A stretch of 42,021 nt of DNA, taken from a virus. Position 1 is the stretch's first letter, and each line of letters begins with the position of its first letter. Where the stretch lies: positions 1 through 42,021 of the IMG/VR virus record IMGVR_UViG_3300032058_000001; one strand, written 5' to 3'. Shown here piece after piece: positions 1-5,615 of the stretch. The translations under genes were made by a program, and so were the position numbers. The notes below the pieces were generated by a model. It ran no database searches. It worked only from the letters and a program-made list of their open reading frames with translations, and had not been told where the DNA came from.

Positions 1-41
1 CCGAGAGAGAGAGCCGAGAGAGAGAGCCGAGAGAGAGAGAG
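1..41. repeat. GA-rich 13-bp tandem repeat at window edge
   Basis: Three consecutive units of the form CCGAGAGAGAGAG (1-13, 14-26, and a 15-base version at 27-41) are followed by GCGAGAGGCGAATAATAAT. It is a low-complexity run with no coding potential. It may mark the place where the assembly was cut or could not be extended, or a genuine terminal or intergenic microsatellite like those at 636-706, 1455-1495 and 2618-2692. Confidence 0.8.
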
Positions 42-50
42 GCGAGAGGC

Positions 51-85
51 GAATAATAATAGGCAGGCGAGGCTATTCGCCTGCC
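51..85 (-). terminator. Possible terminator after the last left-arm gene
   Basis: A perfect 9-bp stem (62-70 with 77-85, loop 71-76) lies about 35 bases downstream of the leftward gene ending at 120. In the leftward RNA it is followed by TATTATTATT, a T-rich but not uniform tail. Imperfect CCTG-type tandem repeats lie between the gene and the stem (80-116). Placement and shape fit an intrinsic terminator of modest strength. Confidence 0.5.
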
Positions 86-119
86 TGCCTGCTATGCTTG
101 CCTGCCTGCCTATGCTATG

Positions 120-563
120 TTATTTCACAGGCAGGAAGGATATTTCTACAGGAACACTTTCTACTAATTCCTGCAGGAAAGGAACCGCCTTGCCATCCTG
201 TACCGCTGTGATTATATGTTCGCCATCAGCGGTATAACCGCCTGCATAGCGCAGGCATATTTCGCGGTTCAGAGGCAAGTCTTTCAGCAGGAACACTTTA
301 CCTTGCGCATTAGGATTAGGTTCTAAGGCAAGTATGCATTCCTGCTGAAAGGTTCGCGCAATTTCTAAGGCGGTATCCTTATTCAGATACGCCTGTGCTA
401 AGTCAAGGTGTACCTTGCCGTCGCTATCTACCCATCCACCTTGAAGTGGCAAGGCATTTGTTTCAATAGGCGCGGACGCTATATAGGCAGGAATTCCTGC
501 CTTCAGCAGGCGGTATACGCCTGCAATCGTCAAGTATCCTAACTGCTGAGTATTGTTTCCCAT
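120..563 (-). CDS. Left-arm family A protein, second copy (A')
   Basis: Unknown function; 147 residues. It is clearly a paralogue of the protein at 2751-3191: both share the pattern AG(I/L)P(A/V)YIASAP, then ALPL(Q/R)GGW, then YL(N/S)KDTAL(E/Q)(I/V)AR, NPNA/NPEA-TGRVYLL-like and LRY-G-Y-ADG segments, in the same order and spacing. The ATG at 563 is chosen because the alignment to the paralogue begins there and a TATAAT box lies only six bases upstream (570-575). The reading frame stays open further upstream but runs through a GT/CA microsatellite and through the promoter. No Shine-Dalgarno site precedes this start, so the mRNA is probably leaderless, unlike all its siblings. No signal peptide or membrane segment. 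Small early phage proteins with individual strong promoters are often host-takeover factors; that role is only inferred here. Confidence 0.75.
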   Translation of the reverse strand: MGNNTQQLGYLTIAGVYRLLKAGIPAYIASAPIETNALPLQGGWVDSDGKVHLDLAQAYLNKDTALEIARTFQQECILALEPNPNAQGKVFLLKDLPLNREICLRYAGGYTADGEHIITAVQDGKAVPFLQELVESVPVEISFLPVK

Positions 564-598
564 ACTGAGATTATACCCACATTCACAGCGTTTTTGAA
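564..598 (-). promoter_or_regulatory. Promoter pA' (sigma70 type, leaderless)
   Basis: Leftward -10 TATAAT at 575-570 and -35-like TTCAAA at 598-593 with a 17-base spacer. The upstream element CGTATTTCTAACAGTT (about 612-597) is shared with the sibling promoters. Only six bases separate the -10 from the ATG at 563, so transcription should begin at or next to the start codon. Confidence 0.7.
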
Positions 599-635
599 CT
601 GTTAGAAATACGGGTTTTTGAGAGTATCCTATATA

Positions 636-706
636 GCGCACACGCACACGCACACGCGCACGCGCGTATATACCCGTATTTGTATGTGTGTGTATGTGAG
701 AGAGAG
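636..706. repeat. CA/CG and GT microsatellite spacer
   Basis: Alternating purine-pyrimidine runs: ACACGCACACGCACACGCGC, then GCGCGTATATAC, then TGTATGTGTGTGTATGTG and GAGAGAG. The spacer separates the DUF7178-like gene from A'. Such runs can adopt left-handed DNA and are prone to slippage. Frames that stay open through it give low-complexity THTHT/RVRVR strings, which argues against coding. Confidence 0.8.
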
Positions 707-732
707 GCGAGGGACGCGCTTGCGTCCCTCGC
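707..732 (-). terminator. Strong hairpin after the DUF7178-like gene
   Basis: A perfect 11-bp stem (707-717 with 722-732, four-base loop) begins six bases past the stop codon at 738. In the leftward RNA it is followed by CTCTCTCTC, not a T-run. It could be an intrinsic terminator of low efficiency, a 3'-end stabiliser or a processing site. Confidence 0.5.
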
Positions 733-737
733 AATTA

Positions 738-1322
738 TCAGAGGAAAGGCGTGTGGGTAGGGACGGGTGAGTATACTCGCCTTGCATAATCCCACAGCAC
801 AGCCTGTATTTGATACGGAGGAACAGCAGGTTCTAATTCGCGAATGGCAGGATATATCCTGCTATGCCATTCGGCATAGTGCTGAAACAGGTGATTTAGG
901 GATGGGATAGGGAAGTAGTCTCGCAGGATACGGCACATAATCGCGTCTAATGTAATGACACCTGTGTCTAATAACAGGTTCCGAGCGAATGCTCGCACCT
1001 TAGTCAGCGGTTCCCCGTATAAGTAGCAGTGTACCTGTTCCTCAGAGAGTGTGAGAGCCTGCTGTGCTGACTGCCAATTAGCCGATAGCACGCCATTAGG
1101 CTTAGGCTTGCCATCTAATAATAGCACGAATGCCTTGAGATTGAGGCTGACAGATGTACGGGGGGACAGTCGCGCGAATGCTATGCAAGCATTCGCGAAA
1201 GGGACGCTATACAAGTCGCAATAGCGTCCGATGAGACGGCTGTGAGCCTCGTAAAATTGTCCGCTTGCCCGTGCTTTATTATTGCGCACGGCTTCCGAGT
1301 ATACGGCTTGCAGTCCAATCAT
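738..1322 (-). CDS. DUF7178-like phage protein
   Basis: 194 residues. The segment FARLSPRTSVSLNLKAF, followed later by KVRAFARNLLLDTGVITLDA, resembles the phage family annotated as DUF7178. That family's members carry an 'A-LSP-T-W--N' stretch and a 'K-RAF-RNI-G---VT-D-W--R' stretch. This assignment is from memory of the family pattern, not a search. The biochemical function of the family is not known to me; the second stretch resembles the helix-hairpin-helix region of some DNA-binding proteins, but that is speculation. The start at 1322 is preceded by AGAGGTGAAACACT and a TATAAT box 20 bases away. It is the one gene of the second left-arm cassette without a partner in the first, so it looks inserted between B' and A'. 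Confidence 0.65.
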   Translation of the reverse strand: MIGLQAVYSEAVRNNKARASGQFYEAHSRLIGRYCDLYSVPFANACIAFARLSPRTSVSLNLKAFVLLLDGKPKPNGVLSANWQSAQQALTLSEEQVHCYLYGEPLTKVRAFARNLLLDTGVITLDAIMCRILRDYFPIPSLNHLFQHYAEWHSRIYPAIRELEPAVPPYQIQAVLWDYARRVYSPVPTHTPFL

Positions 1323-1371
1323 AGTGTTTCACCTCTGAAGGAATTATACCTTACCTCGCGCCTGCTTGCAC
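1323..1371 (-). promoter_or_regulatory. Promoter of the DUF7178-like gene
   Basis: Leftward -10 TATAAT at 1348-1343, 20 bases from the ATG, with a weak -35 (GTGCAA, 17-base spacer). A diverged copy of the shared upstream element reads TCTCGCACAATTAGCAGT. The leader carries the AGAGGTGA ribosome site. Confidence 0.65.
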
Positions 1372-1439
1372 ACTGCTAATTGTGCGAGATTTCGGACTTT
1401 CGGATAGGAAGTAGCAGGTGCAGGCGGAGCCTGTAGGAA

Positions 1440-1523
1440 TTACAAGGGGGGCACTGCGTGCCTGTGTATGTGTGTGTGTGTAGGTGTGTGTGCGAAAGCC
1501 CCCCGCCGAGTGGCGAGGGGCGC
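1440..1523. repeat. GT microsatellite and hairpin spacer
   Basis: The spacer between B' and the DUF7178-like gene holds TGTGTATGTGTGTGTGTGT and GGTGTGTGTGCG (about 1463-1493). Next, toward the B' stop, is a C/G-rich inverted repeat (about 1500-1520: CCCCGCC, four-base loop, GGCGAGGGG with one bulged A). In leftward RNA the stem is followed by GGGGCTTTC, a trailer shared with the 2700-2740 spacer. Together these look like a weak terminator plus a simple-sequence tract. Confidence 0.6.
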
Positions 1524-1534
1524 GGTAGGAGAGG

Positions 1535-1891
1535 TTAGCGGTTAGCAGGGGCAGGCAGTTTGTATGCCCCCGTGCGCGGTTTCGGCTCGCGGCGTTTGAT
1601 GGCGTAGATGGTGTCTACGCCGAAGGGAGCCTGTATAGACTTCGCGGTGTCGCTGAACGGGCGCAGGTATAGCACATCCCCGTATAGGGTATACAGGTCG
1701 CGCGGTAGGTGTGCCTTATGCAGGGGTATGGCGATGAATTTTTCAGGGTGATTGAGGATATATCGCAACCCCACGACAGGTACACAGCCGACTACCGTCA
1801 GGGCGTCGGCGAGTTCAATAAGGCTCGGCAGTAAGACCACGAAGTGGTCGTCCGACAGTCGCTCGCACTGCTCGCGTATAAAGTTCAGCAT
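1535..1891 (-). CDS. Left-arm family B protein, second copy (B')
   Basis: Unknown function; 118 residues. Paralogue of the protein at 3212-3541: common features are ADAL near the N-terminus, V-PV-GL--(I/L)LN-P, and near the C-terminus D(V/E)(L/V)YLRPF followed by APFG(V/A)DTIY(A/V)IK. Start at 1891 is supported by AGAGGTGAACACT directly upstream, by a TATAAT box 19 bases away and by agreement with the paralogue. It sits 81 bases downstream of C', with its own promoter in the gap. No membrane segment, no recognised catalytic motif. Confidence 0.75.
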   Translation of the reverse strand: MLNFIREQCERLSDDHFVVLLPSLIELADALTVVGCVPVVGLRYILNHPEKFIAIPLHKAHLPRDLYTLYGDVLYLRPFSDTAKSIQAPFGVDTIYAIKRREPKPRTGAYKLPAPANR

Positions 1892-1955
1892 AGTGTTCAC
1901 CTCTGATTGTATTATACCCCATCTCGCGCAATTTTTCAACTGTTAGAGATACGGG
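1892..1955 (-). promoter_or_regulatory. Promoter pB' (sigma70 type)
   Basis: Leftward TTGAAA at 1939-1934, 17-base spacer, TATAAT at 1916-1911, then 19 bases to the ATG carrying AGAGGTGA. The upstream element CGTATCTCTAACAGTT abuts the -35. This is the cleanest of the six left-arm promoters. Confidence 0.8.
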
Positions 1956-1972
1956 ATTTACCCCGCCCCCGC

Positions 1973-2530
1973 TTAGCGCAGGGGCAGGGTGAATTCGGGG
2001 TAGTACCCCACAAGGTTCGTATAGCGGATAAGACCTTCCTCTGAGAAGCAGGTAATAGTAAGGGCTTCGGTAGCGTGTTCGCACGGATACGGCACGACAG
2101 GCGGTTCCTCAGAGATGAGTAGCCCTTCCACTGCCCCCGCTTTTTCGTAGGCTACCCACCGATAGTTCGGAATGTGTTTCACTACTTTCGGCAGGCGGTC
2201 GGACTTGCGGTTCGGGTAGGTTCGGACGCACATAATGCGCCGATAGGGATAGCCGTGTTCGGTGTCGCGCAGGATGGGGTACACTTCAACATACGGCAGG
2301 CTCCCCCACCCGATAAAGATACGGTAGGCGTCGTCTCGGCTGATAGGCGAGGTCAGGAAGTAGAGATGTCGGCGCGTGTTGATTAGCGTTAGCGTAGTCG
2401 CCTCTGCAACAGGCGGTTGCAGGTTGCGGAAGATATGCCGTGCATAGGTGTTTTCGTCTGTGCGCACAGCCCACTGCTTGCGCACCCGTATCAGATACTG
2501 CTTGCCCTGCGGAAAGATTTGGGTCTGCAT
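1973..2530 (-). CDS. Left-arm family C protein, second copy (C')
   Basis: Unknown function; 185 residues, paralogue of the protein at 3555-4157. Shared landmarks are Y(L/V)IR(V/I), R-(I/L)(F/L)RNL, V-(I/L)YPI--D-E-G-PYR, then CVRTY-NRKS-RLP(K/R)V-K, YRWV-YEK and LLISEEP, with a C-terminal FT(L/I)PL. The ATG at 2530 is chosen over longer in-frame starts because it follows GAGGTGAAAACT, has a TATAAT box 19 bases upstream and matches the paralogue; the upstream frame crosses a microsatellite. First gene of the second cassette copy. The basic central stretch NRKS-RLP might contact nucleic acid; nothing else hints at a role. Confidence 0.75.
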   Translation of the reverse strand: MQTQIFPQGKQYLIRVRKQWAVRTDENTYARHIFRNLQPPVAEATTLTLINTRRHLYFLTSPISRDDAYRIFIGWGSLPYVEVYPILRDTEHGYPYRRIMCVRTYPNRKSDRLPKVVKHIPNYRWVAYEKAGAVEGLLISEEPPVVPYPCEHATEALTITCFSEEGLIRYTNLVGYYPEFTLPLR

Positions 2531-2596
2531 AGTTTTCACCTCTGCTGAGATTATACCCCATCTGCGCCCGCTTTTCAACTGCCAAAGATACGGGAT
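2531..2596 (-). promoter_or_regulatory. Promoter pC' (sigma70 type)
   Basis: Leftward TTGAAA, 17-base spacer, TATAAT at 2555-2550, 19 bases to the ATG. The upstream element CGTATCTTTGGCAGTT matches its siblings. Leader contains AGAGGTGA. Confidence 0.78.
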
Positions 2597-2617
2597 TTGA
2601 TAGGCGTCGCCTGCATA

Positions 2618-2735
2618 AGGAACGCGCACGCGCAGGCGCACGCACGCGCGTAGGCGCGTAGGTAGACAGTGCGTGTGTGTGTGTGTGTAAGAGGTGAAAG
2701 CCCCGCCCCGCTGACGGCGAGGCGAGGCAGGGCAA
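2618..2735. repeat. CG/CA and GT microsatellite plus hairpin
   Basis: The spacer between gene A and C' has ACGCGCACGCGCAGGCGCAC and further CG-rich alternation, then a GTGTGTGTGTGTGTG tract (about 2671-2686). Close to the A stop is a G/C-rich stem (about 2703-2724) with the GGGGCTTTC trailer in leftward RNA. Same layout as the other two left-arm spacers. Confidence 0.65.
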
Positions 2736-2750
2736 AGAGCAGGGGGAGAG

Positions 2751-3191
2751 TTAGTCGGTAGAGGGGAAGGTGATGTCCGCAGGCAGGGACTGCACTTCCC
2801 CGATAGGCTCAAAGCGCAGTTCCCCGTCGGCTTTGGTGAGGAGATGTGTACCGTCGGCGACATAGAGACCCTCATAGCGCAGGGATAGTACCTTGTTGCG
2901 CATAGTATCCTGCAGTAGGTACACCCGCCCCGTCGCTTCGGGGTTCGGGGTGATAGAGATGATGAATTTCTGCCCGAAGGCGCGTGCTACCTGCAGGGCT
3001 GTGTCCTTTGACAGGTAGACGCAGAACACTTCGTAGGGTAGATTGCCCTCATCATCTTTCCACCCCCCGCGCAGGGGTAAAGCCCCGCCCACTTCGGGGG
3101 CAGAGGCGATGTAAACAGGAAGCCCTGCCCGCAGAATAGTGAGAGCGTCGGAGACGCTCAGAAAACCCATCTGTTCAGCCGTTAGTGTCAT
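2751..3191 (-). CDS. Left-arm family A protein, first copy
   Basis: Unknown function; 146 residues, paralogue of A' at 120-563 along its whole length. Contains SDAL--LRAGLPVYIASAP, ALPLRGGW, YLSKDTALQVARAF, ATGRVYLLQD and LRYEGLYVADG. The ATG at 3191 follows AGAGGTGAACACT, and its -10 box lies 19 bases upstream, inside the end of gene B. No signal peptide or membrane helix. The start of the A family (a short helix, then P-V-Y/V-I/V) resembles the starts of the two proteins at 6842-7487 and of family B, so these may all be one distant fold; that is an inference. Confidence 0.78.
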   Translation of the reverse strand: MTLTAEQMGFLSVSDALTILRAGLPVYIASAPEVGGALPLRGGWKDDEGNLPYEVFCVYLSKDTALQVARAFGQKFIISITPNPEATGRVYLLQDTMRNKVLSLRYEGLYVADGTHLLTKADGELRFEPIGEVQSLPADITFPSTD

Positions 3192-3240
3192 AGTGTTCAC
3201 CTCTACTCTCATTATACCACACCTCGCCCGCGCTTTGCGC
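3192..3240 (-). promoter_or_regulatory. Promoter pA overlapping the end of gene B
   Basis: Leftward TATAAT at 3216-3211, extended by TGTGG upstream. A weak -35 (CGCAAA) is partly compensated by the shared CGTACATCTAACAG element. The TAA stop of gene B (3214-3212) lies inside the -10 hexamer, so B and the A promoter are fused with no spare base. Confidence 0.7.
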
Positions 3241-3541
3241 TGTTAGATGTACGAGGTTTGATAACATAGATGGTGTCCGCCCCGAAAGGGGCGTTCAGGG
3301 CATAGGCGACATTTATGAACGGACGCAGATAGACCTCATCTGAGGGCAGGGGCTTGGGAAGGTCGTTGGATAGGATGGCGGTCGCCTCATACTTAGGGTC
3401 ATTCAACAGAGACTGTAGTCCCTGCACAGGGTAGACCCCCTGCTCGGTAAGGAGCAGGGCGTCGGCGTTGCGTATGTCGGACGGCTTCAGCGTCATAACT
3501 ACTTCCCGTGCGTCGGCTGTGAATAGTTCAATTGCTCTCAT
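3212..3541 (-). CDS. Left-arm family B protein, first copy
   Basis: Unknown function; 109 residues, paralogue of B' at 1535-1891 (ADAL, V-PVQGLQSLLNDP, DEVYLRPF, NAPFGADTIYVIKPR). The start at 3541 follows TGAGGTGAAACT and lies 13 bases downstream of the stop of C, so it is probably co-transcribed with D and C. There is no separate promoter in that gap, in contrast to B'. A second in-frame ATG at residue 16 (3496) would align better with the start of B', but it has a poorer ribosome site. Confidence 0.75.
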   Translation of the reverse strand: MRAIELFTADAREVVMTLKPSDIRNADALLLTEQGVYPVQGLQSLLNDPKYEATAILSNDLPKPLPSDEVYLRPFINVAYALNAPFGADTIYVIKPRTSNSAKRGRGVV

Positions 3542-3554
3542 AGTTTCACCTCAC

Positions 3555-4157
3555 TTAGAGACAGGCATAGAAGAGAGGAATGGTGAAGTTAGCGTGATAG
3601 CCCGTAAGGTCGGCATAGCAGATACTATCCTCTTCATCAGAGGCAGTGATAAGGTAGGCGTCAGAAGTAAGGTCGGCGGTGTAGATAGCGTTGGGTTCCT
3701 CAGAGATTAGTATACCGTGCTTCTCGCCCCCTACCTTCTCATACACCACCCAACGGTAGTGGTTCAGATACTTCGCCACTCTCGGCAGGCGCGTAGACTT
3801 GCGGTTGGAGTAAGTGCGGACGCAGAAGGTTCCCCGATAGGGGTTGCCCCGCTCCACATCCTCTACGATGGGGTAAATCTCCACATCAGGGAACACACTG
3901 AAGGCGTTGCGGATGGCGTCGGCGTCTATAGGGCGAATGTGAGAGGTGAAGAGTAGCAGGGCGCGAGGCGTATTGACCTGCACGATAGAGGTCTCCTCTA
4001 ACCCTGTCCACCGCAGGTTGCGCAGGATATAGCGTGAGTAGTATTCGGTAGACAGGCGAGTAAGCCCCTCGCGCTTGGCTATCCGAATGACATAGCGACT
4101 GCCCCGCTCAACGGGCTGTGCCTGCGTCTGTGCTTCAGTCTCAATCATCAGTTCCAT
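3555..4157 (-). CDS. Left-arm family C protein, first copy
   Basis: Unknown function; 200 residues, paralogue of C' at 1973-2530, with an extra N-terminal segment rich in T, Q and E and an extra tail (FYACL). Shared landmarks include YVIRIAK, ILRNL, VEIYPIVED-ERGNPYRGTF, CVRTYSNRKSTRLP, YRWVVYEK and ILISEEP. Start at 4157 is supported by TGAGGTGAACACT; another ATG three codons further on (4148) is possible. It lies 64 bases downstream of gene D, with a hairpin in between and no recognisable promoter, so expression probably comes from read-through of pD. Confidence 0.75.
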   Translation of the reverse strand: MELMIETEAQTQAQPVERGSRYVIRIAKREGLTRLSTEYYSRYILRNLRWTGLEETSIVQVNTPRALLLFTSHIRPIDADAIRNAFSVFPDVEIYPIVEDVERGNPYRGTFCVRTYSNRKSTRLPRVAKYLNHYRWVVYEKVGGEKHGILISEEPNAIYTADLTSDAYLITASDEEDSICYADLTGYHANFTIPLFYACL

Positions 4158-4190
4158 AGTGTTCACCTCACATCTCTGAATACGGTTGGT

Positions 4191-4213
4191 GGGGCAGGGG
4201 AGTTCCCTGCCCC
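4191..4213 (-). terminator. Hairpin between D and C
   Basis: A perfect 9-bp G/C stem (4191-4199 with 4205-4213, five-base loop) lies nine bases after the D stop. No T-run follows in the leftward RNA. It may be a partial terminator that lowers expression of C and B relative to D, or an RNA stability element. Confidence 0.4.
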
Positions 4214-4221
4214 TGCTCATC

Positions 4222-4782
4222 TTACTGTGCAAGCACCCACTCAAGGAAGTCAACAAGGGGGTGAAACACGGCGAAGAACGGCGCGTCGGTTTTCACGGTC
4301 AACATAGCGTCGCCGTCGGCAAGCAGGGGGCGGATGGTGGCAACCCCGCCTTCGTTGTTGACCTTGAAGATTTCCCACACGGCTTCCTTCGTCGCGCCCG
4401 CTTTGGTCTCCCACTCCTTCAGGCGTAGGTCGCCTTCCACGAGGTAGAAGTTCAGGGGGGCAGAGGGGGCTTCGCGCTCCACCTTGCCCATAATCCCGCC
4501 GTAGAACAGCGCACAGTATTCGCACTGTGGCAGAGGCTCAGGGCTGAAGTATAGGAAGTAGGGGCGGAATTTGTCGTCGCGGATAAAGCGGAGTTCCTTG
4601 ACCCGCCACCGCTCATACTTCTCGCCCTTCGGCGCACCCACCGCAAGGGTGCGGTTGGGTAAGACGATGAGGTAGAAGTCAGCAATCGGGTTGCTCCGCA
4701 ACAGGTCAGTCAGGTAAACGGCGATGTCGCCTGCGTCCGTCGTACTGAATGGGCTTTTGTACCGTACACTCACAGTTCGCAT
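4222..4782 (-). CDS. Left-arm protein D, unknown
   Basis: I do not recognise this 186-residue protein. It has alternating hydrophobic strands (IADFYLIVLPNRTLAVGA, RPYFLYFSP, NFYLVEGDLRL), a pair of cysteines in QCEYC, and a C-terminal hydrophobic end (FFAVFHPLVDFLEWVLAQ). The ATG at 4782 follows GGTGGAGGTGCGAACT and is 19 bases from a TATAAT box; a GTG five codons earlier overlaps the SD and is unlikely. It is the first gene of the left-arm strip and has no duplicate. The promoter is the same type as those of the duplicated genes, so it belongs to the same expression class. Confidence 0.7.
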   Translation of the reverse strand: MRTVSVRYKSPFSTTDAGDIAVYLTDLLRSNPIADFYLIVLPNRTLAVGAPKGEKYERWRVKELRFIRDDKFRPYFLYFSPEPLPQCEYCALFYGGIMGKVEREAPSAPLNFYLVEGDLRLKEWETKAGATKEAVWEIFKVNNEGGVATIRPLLADGDAMLTVKTDAPFFAVFHPLVDFLEWVLAQ

Positions 4783-4856
4783 AGTTCGCACCTCCACCTA
4801 CATTATACCCCATCCTGCGCCAAAAGTAAACTGCCAAAAGTGCGAGTTTTCGCACT
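4783..4856 (-). promoter_or_regulatory. Promoter pD
   Basis: Leftward TTTACT at 4830-4825, 17-base spacer, TATAAT at 4807-4802, 19 bases to the ATG. The upstream sequence CGCACTTTTGGCAGTTT resembles the shared left-arm element. Just upstream the pair AGTGCGA and TCGCACT (about 4838-4856) makes a small inverted repeat that could be an operator. Confidence 0.72.
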
Positions 4857-4931
4857 TTGGGGGTTAGCAGGGGAAACGCAGAGGTGTGCGAAAGTGTGCG
4901 ATAAGTCCCCCGCTTTGAACCTACTCTACAT

Positions 4932-4979
4932 TTGATATGCTGTTGATAAGTGTTTGATATGTCGTTGATATGTCCGATA
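4932..4979. repeat. Four 11-bp direct repeats (iteron-like)
   Basis: Units start exactly every 11 bases at 4932, 4943, 4954 and 4965: TTGATATGCTG, TTGATAAGTGT, TTGATATGTCG, TTGATATGTCC, with a partial GATAA at 4976. An 11-base period places each unit on nearly the same face of the helix. The reverse strand of the second unit contains TTATCAACA, one base off the DnaA box consensus TTATCCACA. The array lies between the terminator of the recombination operon and promoter pD, so it may be an operator for the left-arm genes or an origin element. Confidence 0.8.
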
Positions 4980-5007
4980 AAAAGAGGGGGGCAGTCCGTT
5001 GCCCCCC
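4976..5007 (-). terminator. Intrinsic terminator of the recombination operon
   Basis: In leftward RNA a perfect 8-bp G/C stem (5007-5000 with 4993-4986, six-base loop) is followed directly by TCTTTTTATC. It lies 24 bases downstream of the RuvC-like stop. This is the most canonical rho-independent terminator in the window. Confidence 0.85.
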
Positions 5008-5030
5008 GTCTATGTTCGCCCCCGCTCATC

Positions 5031-5615
5031 TCACCAATTCTGAAAGAGCGACAGGCGAAAGTTGGGAAGTGGCAGATTATAGGTGTTTCGTAGGTAGGCG
5101 AAGGCTATCCCTACGGCGTCGCAAGCGTGTTGGAAGTGCCCTTCGCCATCGGTTCCGCCATAAGCGAAGTTGAAGATATTGAAAGAGTGGGCTATGACTG
5201 AGCGTTTCTCAGCAGGGGGCGACTGCTTGTAGACCTTCGCCTTCGCGTTGGGGTGTATCAGGGCAGGGGTGATACCCCGTGCAAAGGCTAAGCCTGTATA
5301 CACCCCTGCTCGGTACACTGCCTCAGCGGAAGGGCAGAACCCACTCTCTATGCACACCGTCGCCTGCTTCGGAAGGCGTCGGAACAGGGTCTTAGCGAAA
5401 GCGAAATCCTCATCTTTCGCTTCCAACACTACGCCCCAAGCAGGGGTAAACAGGGCTACGCCCGTAGTCTGCCCTGCGTCTATGGCGCAAAGCAGGGGAA
5501 GGGGTAGGTCTATGGCGTCCTTCGGCGGTCGCCCTCGCCGTCGGTGATACACTTGACACCGTTGAACGGTGGGTTCCTCAAGTAGGTTGCTGACCCAAGC
5601 AGGCAGTCCCCTCAC
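5031..5615 (-). CDS. RuvC-like Holliday junction resolvase
   Basis: 194 residues with the RNase H-like resolvase signature. The first strand CAIDAGQTTGVALF carries a catalytic Asp (about D46), ATVCIESG carries the Glu (about E90), and HACDAVGIAFAY carries the final His/Asp pair (about H163, D166). This matches phage and poxviral RuvC-type nucleases, which cut branched DNA before packaging or during recombination. About 40 residues of basic sequence (RRRGRPPK) precede the fold. The proposed start is GTG at 5615, overlapping by one base the TAG of the upstream gene, with GGTGAGGGGTA as ribosome site; no nearby ATG fits better. It is the last gene of an operon with a Rad52-like protein, which suggests recombination-dependent replication. 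The terminator follows. Confidence 0.85.
   Translation of the reverse strand: MRGLPAWVSNLLEEPTVQRCQVYHRRRGRPPKDAIDLPLPLLCAIDAGQTTGVALFTPAWGVVLEAKDEDFAFAKTLFRRLPKQATVCIESGFCPSAEAVYRAGVYTGLAFARGITPALIHPNAKAKVYKQSPPAEKRSVIAHSFNIFNFAYGGTDGEGHFQHACDAVGIAFAYLRNTYNLPLPNFRLSLFQNW

Noticed and set aside
583-795. Upstream extensions of the left-arm genes through the microsatellites
   Set aside because: These add THTHT or RVRVR strings, cross -10 boxes and are absent in paralogues. The short ATGs with SD sites (or the leaderless one) are the better starts.
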